From NCBI GenBank assembly GCA_947452995.1, contig CANGEV010000008.1:1-64000 (forward strand): 64,000 nt of DNA. The letters run 5' to 3'. Shown here one piece after another: positions 31,869 to 41,203 of the stretch (positions within the stretch are counted from its first letter, which is position 1; each line of letters opens with the position of its first letter). This stretch comes from Chitinophagales bacterium. GTDB lineage: Bacteria; Bacteroidota; Bacteroidia; Chitinophagales; CAIODY01. The notes under the pieces are model-generated. The model saw only the letters and a list, made by a program, of their open reading frames with translations. It was not told where the DNA came from and made no database searches. The position numbers and the translations under genes were made by a program.

Positions 31869-33122
31869 ATGGAGTTTAAACGAGTTGTTGTTACCGGTAT
31901 AGGGGCGATTACCCCAATTGGAAATACTGCTTCCGATTATTGGAATGCATTGTTAGCCGGCGTTAGCGGCGCTGATAAAATCACACGCTTTGACGCATCT
32001 AAATTCAAGACCCAGTTCGCTTGCGAAGTTAAAGGCTTGGATGTAACACAATTCATGGACCGTAAAGAAGCGCGTAAATTGGACATTTTTGCCCAGTACG
32101 CGCTTATTTGCGCTGATCAAGCTGTGTTAGACAGTGGTTTAAACCTCGAAACAATCGACAAGGATAAAACTGGTGTAATTTGGGCATCCGGAATTGGTGG
32201 ATTGACTACCTTCCAAGAAGAAGTAATCAACTTTGCTAAAGGTGATGGTACCCCTCGTTATAACCCGTTTTTCATTCCGAAAATGATTTTAGATATCGCA
32301 GCTGGTCATATCTCTATGCGTTATGGCTTCCGCGGTATCAATTATGCTACTGTTAGTGCGTGCGCCTCCTCTACACATGCCCTCATCGATGCTTTCAATT
32401 GGATTCGCCTAGGTAAAAATAAAGTTATTATTGCCGGTGGTAGTGAATCTGTAATCAATGAAAGTGGAGTAGGTGGCTTCAATGCGATGCATGCCCTTTC
32501 TACACGTAATGACGACCCTAAAACAGCTTCTCGTCCTTTCGACGTAGATCGTGATGGTTTCGTTATGGGTGAAGGTGCTGGCGGATTAATCCTTGAAGAA
32601 CTAGAACACGCAAAAGCACGCGGTGCAAAAATTTATGGTGAAATGGTTGGTGGCGGTATGACCGCAGACGCTCACCATATCACTGCCCCACATCCTGAAG
32701 GCTTAGGTGCGCAAAATGTTATGCGCATGGCATTGGAAGATGCTGGCCTAACAACCGCGGATATTGATTATATCAATGTTCACGGTACTTCCACTCCGCT
32801 AGGTGATATCAGTGAAGTAAAAGCTATTCAGCAAGTTTTTGGTGAAGATGCTTATCGTCTAAATATCTCTAGTACAAAATCAATGACTGGTCACCTTCTT
32901 GGTGCTGCCGGTGCTATCGAAGCTATCGCAACCTTGTTGTCTGTGCAAAATGATATTTGCCCGCCGACAATCAATCACTTTACCGACGATCCGCAATTAG
33001 ATGCTAAGTTGAACTTAACCTTCAATACGCCTCAAAAACGTACAATTAAGGCCGCACTTAGCAATACTTTCGGCTTCGGTGGGCACAACGCCTCCGTGAT
33101 TTTCAAGAAGTACGCGGAATAA
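31869..33122 (+). CDS. fabF: Beta-ketoacyl-ACP synthase II
   Basis: 417 aa. Elongating condensing enzyme of type II fatty-acid synthesis. Thiolase fold with the catalytic Cys in TVSACASSTHAL and the two His in NVHGTSTPLGD and STKSMTGHLLGAAGA. Lys and Gly-rich segments DGFVMGEGAGGLILE and NTFGFGGHNASVIF are standard. It sits between acpP and rnc. Confidence 0.97.
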   Translation: MEFKRVVVTGIGAITPIGNTASDYWNALLAGVSGADKITRFDASKFKTQFACEVKGLDVTQFMDRKEARKLDIFAQYALICADQAVLDSGLNLETIDKDKTGVIWASGIGGLTTFQEEVINFAKGDGTPRYNPFFIPKMILDIAAGHISMRYGFRGINYATVSACASSTHALIDAFNWIRLGKNKVIIAGGSESVINESGVGGFNAMHALSTRNDDPKTASRPFDVDRDGFVMGEGAGGLILEELEHAKARGAKIYGEMVGGGMTADAHHITAPHPEGLGAQNVMRMALEDAGLTTADIDYINVHGTSTPLGDISEVKAIQQVFGEDAYRLNISSTKSMTGHLLGAAGAIEAIATLLSVQNDICPPTINHFTDDPQLDAKLNLTFNTPQKRTIKAALSNTFGFGGHNASVIFKKYAE

Positions 33123-33137
33123 TAAATCCCGAAGATT

Positions 33138-33848
33138 GTGATCTTGCGGCGCATCTATAATCTCCTCCTTTCTCCCGAAAAAGAATTTACTCGCTCACTG
33201 CGCTTAATATTAGGCTTTACACCGCGTAACCTTTCCCTTTATCATCAAGCCTTTCATCATGCTTCCGTTACGGAAGAAGGAGCTATCAATAACGAACGCC
33301 TCGAATTACTAGGGGATAGCGTGCTTAATATGGTTATCGCTGATCTGCTTTTTCGTAAATTCCCAAATCGCAGAGAAGGCTTTATGACCGAAATGCGAAG
33401 CAAAATTGTGAGTAGAGCGCAAATGAATGAAATCGCCTTTCAAATGGCACTGCCCAATTTTATTAGACGTAGTCATAGTATCCGAAATCTTCGTGAAAAT
33501 GATTTACTTGGGAATGCCCTAGAAGCCCTTATAGGAGCAGTTTATCTCGACCTTGGATATAAAGGCGCACAACGCTTTGTCCTCGATAAAATGATCGCAC
33601 CTCACTTGAATATCGCAGCCTTAGAAAAAATCGATTATAATTTTAAATCGAAACTTATCAATTGGGCCCAGTCGAACAAAAAGGTCTGTTTATTCAAAGT
33701 AATGGACGAAAAAAGAGCCGATCACCGTATTCTTTATAAAATTGGAGCATTCATTGATGAGGTTGAACAAGGCGTAGCAGAAAGCTTTAATAAAAAACAA
33801 GCCGAACAACAGGCCGCTGAATTGGCTTGTAAGTCCCTTGGGATCTAG
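33138..33848 (+). CDS. rnc: Ribonuclease III
   Basis: 236 aa from GTG 33138. Cuts double-stranded RNA in rRNA processing. The nuclease signature is NERLELLGDSVLNMVIADLL, with the second metal-site part NDLLGNALEALIGAVYLDLGY. The C-terminal double-stranded RNA-binding domain (FKSKLINWAQSN...KKQAEQQAAELACKSLG) is complete. The start gives a basic N-terminus and lies 15 nt after fabF, with which it is probably co-transcribed. Confidence 0.95.
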   Translation: MILRRIYNLLLSPEKEFTRSLRLILGFTPRNLSLYHQAFHHASVTEEGAINNERLELLGDSVLNMVIADLLFRKFPNRREGFMTEMRSKIVSRAQMNEIAFQMALPNFIRRSHSIRNLRENDLLGNALEALIGAVYLDLGYKGAQRFVLDKMIAPHLNIAALEKIDYNFKSKLINWAQSNKKVCLFKVMDEKRADHRILYKIGAFIDEVEQGVAESFNKKQAEQQAAELACKSLGI

Positions 33849-34032
33849 TTCAGTAGCTTTTTCCCGCTTTAATAAATTTATTTTCCCGCTTTTTTTTACA
33901 CCGGTTTAAAAACCTGATTTTTATCAGTAAAATAAAGTTAAAAATTTGTCAATTTTCCGTTGGTAAAATCATTCTCCTTTTCTATTTTTGCCTATCTCGA
34001 ATAATAGGCTAAGAAAGCATATACACAACTAT
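33849..34032 (+). promoter_or_regulatory. Promoter region of the act-cta operon
   Basis: TTG (33960-33962) and an exact -7 box TATTTTTG (33983-33990) are 20 nt apart. The transcript would start near 33996, leaving a leader of about 35 nt before ATG 34033. The ORF track's start at 33988 is the TTG inside the box. The rest of this 184-nt gap is AT-rich with no other structure seen. Confidence 0.7.
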
Positions 34033-35214
34033 ATGAATAAACTGTACAACCTTCTGTCAAAGCACGTTTTAGGACTGATTGCTCTTCTTGTTTTGGCTTC
34101 CGCTAGTGCCGCATACGCAGCTCCTGATGGCGAAGCAATCTTTAAAAACAATTGTTCTTCTTGTCACAAATTAGATGAAAAGTTGGTAGGTCCTGCTCTT
34201 AAGGACGTTGAAAAACGCCGTGATCGCGCTTGGCTTGCTAAGTGGATTCGCAACTCTTCAGCTGTAATCGCTAGTGGTGATGAGTACGCCGTTAAATTAT
34301 TTAACGAGTACAACAAAACACAAATGACTGCCTTCCCTAACTTGAAGGATGATGAAATCAATGCAATCCTTGATTACGTTAAAACTCCTCCAAAAGATAA
34401 AGCTCCTGTTGCAGGCGCTCCAGCTGCTGGTGCTGAAGATAACGGTACCATGATTTATTTCGTGGCATTGTTGTTCTTAGTATTCTTGGTAGTTTATCTA
34501 TTGTTAGGTCGCGTTAATAATAACTTGAATGAAATGGTTCAGGAAAAATCACCTGAAGCATTCGACAAGCCTTTACCGCTTTTGAAAAACCGCCGCTTCA
34601 TAGGTTTCTTAATCATCATCGCCACCATCTTCGTTGGTTACCGCGCTGCTGATTCCGCTATCGATATGGGCCGCTCTCAAGGGTATTCTCCAGATCAACC
34701 TATCAAATACTCTCACAAGCTACATGCAGGTGAAATGAAAATTGATTGTAAGTACTGCCACGTCGGTGTTGAGAAAGGTAAACAAGCAGGTATTCCTACT
34801 GTAAACATCTGTATGAACTGCCACAAAGCAGTAGGTGAAACAGTAAATGGTACTGGTAAAGAAGAAATTGCTAAAATTAAATCTGCCTACGAAAATAATA
34901 CACCAATCAAATGGGTTCGTATTCACAACTTACCTGATCACGTTTACTTCAGCCACGCACAACACGTAAAAGCTGGTCAAATCGCTTGTCAAACGTGTCA
35001 CGGCCAAATTCAAGAAATGGAAGTGGTTGCACAAAATCAACCGCTATCTATGAGCTGGTGTATCAATTGCCATCGCGAAACTAAAGTTCAATTCAACAAC
35101 AACAAATACTACGGTATGTATGAAGAATTGCACCAGAAAATAAAAGATGGAAAAGTAACGAGCGTTACTGAAGCAATGATGGGCGGTTTGGAATGTCAAA
35201 AATGTCACTACTAA
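34033..35214 (+). CDS. actA: Alternative complex III subunit ActA, six-haem cytochrome c
   Basis: 393 aa from ATG 34033, which opens a signal peptide (LGLIALLVLASASAAYAA). Six CxxCH sites are visible: CSSCH in an N-terminal monohaem domain with a likely axial Met (TQMTAFP), then CKYCH, CMNCH, CQTCH, CINCH and CQKCH in the multihaem domain. Two membrane segments lie between (MIYFVALLFLVFLVVYLLLG; IGFLIIIATIFVGY). The multihaem part passes electrons from the quinol-oxidising core towards ActE or the oxidase. First gene of the act operon. Confidence 0.93.
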   Translation: MNKLYNLLSKHVLGLIALLVLASASAAYAAPDGEAIFKNNCSSCHKLDEKLVGPALKDVEKRRDRAWLAKWIRNSSAVIASGDEYAVKLFNEYNKTQMTAFPNLKDDEINAILDYVKTPPKDKAPVAGAPAAGAEDNGTMIYFVALLFLVFLVVYLLLGRVNNNLNEMVQEKSPEAFDKPLPLLKNRRFIGFLIIIATIFVGYRAADSAIDMGRSQGYSPDQPIKYSHKLHAGEMKIDCKYCHVGVEKGKQAGIPTVNICMNCHKAVGETVNGTGKEEIAKIKSAYENNTPIKWVRIHNLPDHVYFSHAQHVKAGQIACQTCHGQIQEMEVVAQNQPLSMSWCINCHRETKVQFNNNKYYGMYEELHQKIKDGKVTSVTEAMMGGLECQKCHY

Positions 35215-35280
35215 TCAGTTTTCATTCAATCTAATTTAAAAATCGGTCGACCTACGCACGTAGAGACAAACCTCAAACAT

Positions 35281-38200
35281 ATGGAAAAGAAATACTGGAA
35301 AGGTTTAGAAGAATTACAAGCTAATAAAGAATTCACAAAAGCTCAAAAAAATGAGTTTCAAGAAGATTTACCTTTAGAAGATGTATTCAACGAAGGAATC
35401 GGTGAAAAAAACACCGGCCGTCGCGACTTCTTAAAAATGATGGGATTCTCCGTTGCTGCTGCTACTATTGCTGCTAGCTGCGAAATTCCAGTTCGTAAAG
35501 CGATCCCTTATGTAATCAAGCCTGAAGAAATCGTTCCCGGTGTTGCTAACTGGTACGCTTCTTCATATAGCGATGGTGGTGAGTACTGCTCTATCATGGT
35601 AAAAAGCCGTGAAGGTCGCCCTATCAAAGTTGAAGGTAACCCCAATAGCCCATTAACTAAAGGAGGTACATCTGCTCGCGTTCAAGCAAGCGTGCTTAGC
35701 CTTTATGATACTGGCCGTGCTAAAGGTCCTTCTATCAATGGTAACGAAGCAAAATGGGATGCAATCGATACCGCAATCACTAGCGCATTAGTTGCTGGCC
35801 CGGTTGCTGTATTAACTTCAACCGTTCTCTCTCCTTCTACACAAGGTGTTATCAACGACTTCGTAACGAAGTTCGCTGGTACACACGTAACATATGATGC
35901 ACACTCTGCTAGCGGAATGTTAGCTGCTAACGAAGCTGACTTCGGCACGCGCGCAATTCCTAACTATCGTTTTGATAAAGCGGAAGTAATCGTTTCTTTC
36001 GGAGCTGATTTCTTAGGTACTTGGATAGCGCCTGTTCAATACACAAAACAATATGTTGCAGGCCGTAAATTGAATAACGCTGATATGAAAATGAGCAAAC
36101 ACTTCCAAATTGAGTCTATGCTCTCTTTGGCTGGTGCAAATGCTGATAACCGTATCGTAATCCACCCTTCTGAAGAAGGTTTGGCCGTTAGCGGACTTTA
36201 CAACTTATTGAAAGGAGGTTCTTGCAGTTTATCTTGCAAAACTCAATTAAAACAAGTTGCTGATGCACTAATTGCTGCTAAAGGAAAATCTTTAGTGGTA
36301 TCTGGTAGCAATGATAAAAATATCCAACAAGTAGTCAATCAAATTAATGCTATGTTAGAAAACTACGGTACTACCGTAGATATGTCTAATGTATCTTATC
36401 AACGTCAAGGTGATGATGCCTCTGTTGCAACATTGTTGAACGATATCAAAGCCGGTAAATACAAAACTGTAATTATCGCTGGTTGTAATCCTGTTTATGA
36501 TTATCCGAAAGGAGATTGGACAGCCGCATTGAAAGGCGTTGCATGCACGATCTCTTTCAATGATCGTATCGATGAAACAACGGCCGCTTGTAAATACCAT
36601 ACCCCTGATAATCATTTCTTGGAAAGCTGGTCTGATGCCGCTCCAATGAAAGGTGAATATAGCTTGATCCAACCTGTAATCGCTCCATTGTTCAAAACGC
36701 GTCAAATGCAAGACAGCCTTTTGAAATGGTCTGGCGCTTCAGTTGATTTCTTGGCATACCTTCAGAATTATTGGACAGCGAACGTAATTACTAACGAAGG
36801 TGACAAGCAAGCTGCTTGGGATAATGCTGTAAAAAATGGTGTGTTCTCAACAGGTGCTGCTGAAGCTACAGCAATGTCTCCTAAAGGAGATGTAAATGCT
36901 GCACTTTCTGCTATCGCTGCTACTTATACTGGAAAGTCTGACAGCGTAGCTGTTGTTCTTTATGAAAAAGTTGGTTTAGGAAATGGTAAATATGCGAACA
37001 ACCCTTGGTTGCAAGAAATGCCTGACCCAATCACGAAAGCAACTTGGGATAACTACGCTTGTATCTCTTATAACTATGCAATGAAATTGAACTTACTTGA
37101 AAATAATGCAAGTATGTTCTCCGATCATAAGCCTCTTTGGGATGCTAAAGAAGTACGTATGATCGAAGTTTCTGTGAATGGTGCTAAAGTAAAATTGCCT
37201 GCTATCGTTCAACCAGGTATGGCCGATAACACAATCGCTATCGCCGTAGGTTACGGTCGTACTGCTGCTGGTAAAGTAGGTAATGGAGTTGGGCAGAATG
37301 CTTATCCATTAATGACGTGGGCGAATAACGCTTGGTTGCCTGTTGCATTCAATGCTTCAGTTAACACTACCAACGATAAATATACTGTTGCTCAAACACA
37401 AACACATCATAGCTATGAAGGCCGTCGTATCGTGAAAGAAACGACTTTGGCTGATCACAAACAAAATCCTCACGCAGTGAACGCTGATCGTAAGGAAATT
37501 GTTGAAGCTACGACTACTCTTTATGGTGATAATCGCCGCTTTGGTGATCATGAATATAAAGGTCATAAATGGCACATGGCTATCGACCTTAACTCTTGTA
37601 TCGGTTGTGGTAACTGTACAGTTGCATGTCAATCTGAAAATAACGTTTCAGTAGTAGGTAAAGAACACGTAGTTCGTGCGCATGAAATGCATTGGATTCG
37701 TATCGATCGCTATTACAGCATCGGTAACAAAGAAGGTGGTTTCAACACGATGGAGAAAAACATCAATGCTGATCCTAACTTCGAAAATGTACAAGTTACG
37801 TTCCAACCAATGTTGTGTCAACATTGTGCAAACGCACCTTGTGAAAACGTTTGCCCAGTAAACGCAACGAACCACAGCAGCGAAGGCTTGAACCAAATGG
37901 CCTATAACCGTTGTATCGGTACCCGTTATTGCGCAAATAACTGTCCTTATAAAGTTCGTCGCTTTAACTGGTTAGACTGGAACGGTGCAGATAGTTTTGA
38001 AGGCAACTTACATGATGATGCTGATATGGCTAACAGCTTAACGCGTATGGTATTAAACCCTGACGTTACAGTTCGTGCTCGTGGTGTTATCGAAAAATGT
38101 TCATTCTGCGTACAACGTATCCAAGAAGGTAAGTTGGAAGCTAAGAAAAACGATATGCGCTTGATGGATGGTATGGTAAAAACTGCTTGTCAATCTAGCT

Positions 38201-38430
38201 GTCCTGCTGATGCCATCGTATTCGGTGATATCAATGATGCGCAAAGTGCAGTTCGCTCAATCTACGATGAAGAAGATACTAAACGCTTGTATTTCGTAAT
38301 CGAAGAATTGAATATCCAACCTTCAGTTGGCTACCTAGCGAAAGTGCGTAATACCGACAAAATTGCTAGCTGGAAAGAAAGCAATGGTAAAAAGCATGAA
38401 GGTCATGAAGCTCACGCTGAAAAAGCATAA
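35281..38430 (+). CDS. actB: Alternative complex III subunit ActB, TAT-variant molybdopterin-like/Fe-S fusion
   Basis: 1049 aa. A TAT-type signal sits unusually far in, at about 42-62 (GRRDFLKMMGFSVAAATIAASC), ending in a lipobox-like SC. The middle (about 70-720) is a molybdopterin-oxidoreductase fold that in characterised complexes has lost its cofactor. The C-terminal ferredoxin-like part (about 770-1000) has four cysteine sets: CIGCGNCTVACQ, CQHCANAPCENVCP, CIGTRYCANNCP and CSFCVQ...CQSSCP, for three [4Fe-4S] and one [3Fe-4S] cluster. Periplasmic electron wire of the complex. Confidence 0.95.
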   Translation: MEKKYWKGLEELQANKEFTKAQKNEFQEDLPLEDVFNEGIGEKNTGRRDFLKMMGFSVAAATIAASCEIPVRKAIPYVIKPEEIVPGVANWYASSYSDGGEYCSIMVKSREGRPIKVEGNPNSPLTKGGTSARVQASVLSLYDTGRAKGPSINGNEAKWDAIDTAITSALVAGPVAVLTSTVLSPSTQGVINDFVTKFAGTHVTYDAHSASGMLAANEADFGTRAIPNYRFDKAEVIVSFGADFLGTWIAPVQYTKQYVAGRKLNNADMKMSKHFQIESMLSLAGANADNRIVIHPSEEGLAVSGLYNLLKGGSCSLSCKTQLKQVADALIAAKGKSLVVSGSNDKNIQQVVNQINAMLENYGTTVDMSNVSYQRQGDDASVATLLNDIKAGKYKTVIIAGCNPVYDYPKGDWTAALKGVACTISFNDRIDETTAACKYHTPDNHFLESWSDAAPMKGEYSLIQPVIAPLFKTRQMQDSLLKWSGASVDFLAYLQNYWTANVITNEGDKQAAWDNAVKNGVFSTGAAEATAMSPKGDVNAALSAIAATYTGKSDSVAVVLYEKVGLGNGKYANNPWLQEMPDPITKATWDNYACISYNYAMKLNLLENNASMFSDHKPLWDAKEVRMIEVSVNGAKVKLPAIVQPGMADNTIAIAVGYGRTAAGKVGNGVGQNAYPLMTWANNAWLPVAFNASVNTTNDKYTVAQTQTHHSYEGRRIVKETTLADHKQNPHAVNADRKEIVEATTTLYGDNRRFGDHEYKGHKWHMAIDLNSCIGCGNCTVACQSENNVSVVGKEHVVRAHEMHWIRIDRYYSIGNKEGGFNTMEKNINADPNFENVQVTFQPMLCQHCANAPCENVCPVNATNHSSEGLNQMAYNRCIGTRYCANNCPYKVRRFNWLDWNGADSFEGNLHDDADMANSLTRMVLNPDVTVRARGVIEKCSFCVQRIQEGKLEAKKNDMRLMDGMVKTACQSSCPADAIVFGDINDAQSAVRSIYDEEDTKRLYFVIEELNIQPSVGYLAKVRNTDKIASWKESNGKKHEGHEAHAEKA

Positions 38431-38467
38431 TTAAATCAAATTTCTAATCGTTCTCTAATACATAGAT

Positions 38468-39895
38468 ATGTCATTCAAAGAATCAGCACTCCGCGAACCA
38501 TTGATCGAAGGTAACAAAACCTATAAGGATGTTACCGAAGACATTTGTGGCCCTACAGATGGTGCGCCCGGCAAAGAATGGTGGATACTATTCGTAATTT
38601 CTGTTGCACTTTTAATGTATGGTGCATTTTGTGTAACCTGGTTCGTATACTTCGGTATCGGTACTTGGGGTTCTAACAAAACTGTAGGTTGGGCTTGGGA
38701 TATCACCAACTTCGTATGGTGGATTGGTATCGGTCACGCAGGTACCTTGATCTCCGCTATCTTGTTATTATTCCGTCAAAAATGGCGTACCGGTGTAAAC
38801 CGTGCTGCGGAAGCAATGACTATCTTCGCCGTAATGTGTGCGGGTATGTTCCCGGTTCTTCACATGGGTCGTGTATGGATGGGCTTCTTTATCTTGCCTT
38901 ATCCAAACACACGTGGTCCGCTTTGGCCTAACTTCGTCTCTCCATTGTTGTGGGACGTGTTCGCGATCTCTACTTACTTCTCTGTATCCTTAATGTTCTG
39001 GTATACAGGTCTAATTCCGGATATCGCTACTTTACGTGATCGCGCTAAATCTGCTTTCCGTAAAAAATTCTATGGTGTTCTTTCTTTCGGCTGGACTGGT
39101 TCTGCAAAGCATTGGCAACGTCATGAAGCCTTGTCATTGGTTTTGGCAGGTCTTTCTACACCGCTTGTATTATCAGTACACACAATCGTATCTTTTGACT
39201 TCGCAACTTCAGTAATTCCTGGTTGGCATACAACGATCTTCCCTCCTTACTTCGTAGCAGGTGCGATCTTCTCAGGTTTTGCCATGGTATTGACTTTGAT
39301 GATCATGACACGTCGTATCCTTCATTTGGAAGAATATATCACGATGAGCCATATCGATTCAATGAACCGCGTTATCACACTAACTGGTTCTATCGTTGGT
39401 GTCGCTTACTTGACAGAATTGTTCACAGCGTGGTACTCAGGTAGTTTGTATGAGCAATATGCTTTCGCAAACCGTGCCTTGGGGCCTTATTGGTGGAGCT
39501 ATTGGGGAATGATGTTCTGTAACGTGGTTTCTCCTCAGTTGTTTTGGTCAGGAAAAATTCGTCGTTCTATCTTCTGGACATTCTTCTTGTCTGTTGTAGT
39601 AAATATCGGTATGTGGTTCGAACGTTTTGTAATCATCGTTACCTCTTTGCACCGCGACTATTTGCCATCAAGCTGGACAATGTATTCTCCAACTTGGGTT
39701 GAGGTAGGTTTCTACTTAGGAACATTTGGATTATTCTTCACTCTTTACTTGTTATTTGCTAAGTTCTTCCCTGTAATCGCAGTTGCTGAGATTAAGAGTG
39801 TATTGAAAACAGCAGGTGAAAATCCAGCGCGTACCGCTGAATTGAAAGCAATTCAAGAAAAAGCTAACCAAGTAGACGGCGTTGCTGTCGCTTAA
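38468..39895 (+). CDS. actC: Alternative complex III subunit ActC (NrfD/PsrC-like)
   Basis: 475 aa integral membrane subunit with about ten helices, for example WILFVISVALLMYGAFCVTWFVYFGI, GHAGTLISAILLLFRQKWR and VEVGFYLGTFGLFFTLYLLF. NrfD/PsrC family; it holds the quinol-oxidising site next to ActB's Fe-S cluster. It starts 37 nt after actB. The LHMGRVWMGFF and LSVHTIVSFDFATSVIPGWH segments are well-conserved ActC features. Confidence 0.95.
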   Translation: MSFKESALREPLIEGNKTYKDVTEDICGPTDGAPGKEWWILFVISVALLMYGAFCVTWFVYFGIGTWGSNKTVGWAWDITNFVWWIGIGHAGTLISAILLLFRQKWRTGVNRAAEAMTIFAVMCAGMFPVLHMGRVWMGFFILPYPNTRGPLWPNFVSPLLWDVFAISTYFSVSLMFWYTGLIPDIATLRDRAKSAFRKKFYGVLSFGWTGSAKHWQRHEALSLVLAGLSTPLVLSVHTIVSFDFATSVIPGWHTTIFPPYFVAGAIFSGFAMVLTLMIMTRRILHLEEYITMSHIDSMNRVITLTGSIVGVAYLTELFTAWYSGSLYEQYAFANRALGPYWWSYWGMMFCNVVSPQLFWSGKIRRSIFWTFFLSVVVNIGMWFERFVIIVTSLHRDYLPSSWTMYSPTWVEVGFYLGTFGLFFTLYLLFAKFFPVIAVAEIKSVLKTAGENPARTAELKAIQEKANQVDGVAVA

Positions 39896-39923
39896 TTATT
39901 AACAGAAAACAGCGCACATTAAT

Positions 39924-40469
39924 ATGGCATCTAAGAAATTCATACTCGGCATCTTCGGCGATGAAGATATTTTGTTGGAAGCAGTTCCAGCAATCCAAGA
40001 GAAGGGAGTGAAAATTCACGACGTGTTCACGCCATTCCCAATCCACGGATTGGATACGGCAATGGGCTTGCGTGAATCTAAATTGCATACAGCTGGTTTT
40101 ATCTTTGGTATCACTGGAACAAGTATTGCTTTTGGTTTCATGACTTGGGCAAATACGTTCAACTGGCGTACTAACTTCGGTGGTAAACCGTTTTGGTATG
40201 TTCCTGGTTATATTCCAATCACCTTCGAATTGACTGTATTGATGGCTGCTGCTGGTATGGTGGCAACTTTTCTATACCTATGTCGCTTGGCTCCTGGTGT
40301 TGAGAAACATATCATGGATCCTCGTCAAACTGACGATAAAATGGTAGTTGCAGTTGAAATCGATGAACATTCTGATGTAGCTTCTATAACCGCAGCCTTA
40401 AAAACTGCAGGTGCTGAAGAAGTAAATGAGAAGCTTATCGATAACTGGTACCGTTATAAAATAATGTAA
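39924..40469 (+). CDS. actD: Alternative complex III subunit ActD (DUF3341)
   Basis: 181 aa. A small cytoplasmic N-terminal domain (KKFILGIFGDEDILLEAVPAIQEKGVKIHDVFTPFPIHGLD) precedes two membrane helices (TAGFIFGITGTSIAFGFMTW; YIPITFELTVLMAAAGMVATFLYL). This is the DUF3341 pattern of ActD. Structural role beside ActC. Ends with an acidic cytoplasmic tail. Confidence 0.93.
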   Translation: MASKKFILGIFGDEDILLEAVPAIQEKGVKIHDVFTPFPIHGLDTAMGLRESKLHTAGFIFGITGTSIAFGFMTWANTFNWRTNFGGKPFWYVPGYIPITFELTVLMAAAGMVATFLYLCRLAPGVEKHIMDPRQTDDKMVVAVEIDEHSDVASITAALKTAGAEEVNEKLIDNWYRYKIM

Positions 40470-40503
40470 TCAAAATTGATTGACGATTAATTCGTAATAT
40501 AAA

Positions 40504-41163
40504 ATGAAGAAGACAACGATTTTCACCTTAGCAGCATTGGGAATGATGACAATAACGTCATGCTTCCGCGATCCTAAACATCCAGGCTTAGAATATATGC
40601 CGGATATGGCGCACTCTGTTGCTGTTGAAACATATGATGAATCTAAAAACACCGACATCTACGCAGATGGCTTAAGTGCTCGTACGCCAATTCATGGCAC
40701 GATTCCTTTTGCTCAAGGTGCATTATTCGGCGAAACACGTCACAGTGCTTATATGCCTTACCATCACCCAAATACACCAGAAGGGTTAGAAGCAGCAAAG
40801 GCTGACCTAAATCCAATGGAATTAAATGAAGTGAATATGGCTGAAGGAAAGCGTTTGTTCAATATCTATTGCGCACCTTGTCATGGTGAAGAAGGTAAAG
40901 CAAACGGTTCTGTAACCTTAGCAAATAACCACGCTTTCCCAATGAGCGAAGCGTTCTCTTACTTTACGGATGTTAACTTAGCAATTACTGAAGGTGAAAT
41001 GTTTTACATTACACAGTATGGTAAAAACTCAATGGGTAGCTATGCTACTCAGTTGAATCGTGAAGAACGTTGGAAAGTAATCATGTATGTGAAAAGCATG
41101 CAAGCAAAATTCAAAGCTGAAAACGCTACTGCTAGCGCGCCTAAAGCTGAAGAAACTAAATAA
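40504..41163 (+). CDS. actE: Alternative complex III subunit ActE, lipid-anchored monohaem cytochrome c
   Basis: 219 aa. Lipoprotein signal IFTLAALGMMTITSC (Cys20). One haem site, CAPCHGEEGKANG, with a probable axial Met in KNSMGSY. A short Ala/Glu/Lys-rich tail follows. It takes electrons from ActA and is a candidate donor to the CuA domain of ctaC. Confidence 0.94.
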   Translation: MKKTTIFTLAALGMMTITSCFRDPKHPGLEYMPDMAHSVAVETYDESKNTDIYADGLSARTPIHGTIPFAQGALFGETRHSAYMPYHHPNTPEGLEAAKADLNPMELNEVNMAEGKRLFNIYCAPCHGEEGKANGSVTLANNHAFPMSEAFSYFTDVNLAITEGEMFYITQYGKNSMGSYATQLNREERWKVIMYVKSMQAKFKAENATASAPKAEETK

Positions 41164-41203
41164 TAATTTTCGAATCATTAATTAACGAGAAAATACGACC
41201 GAA

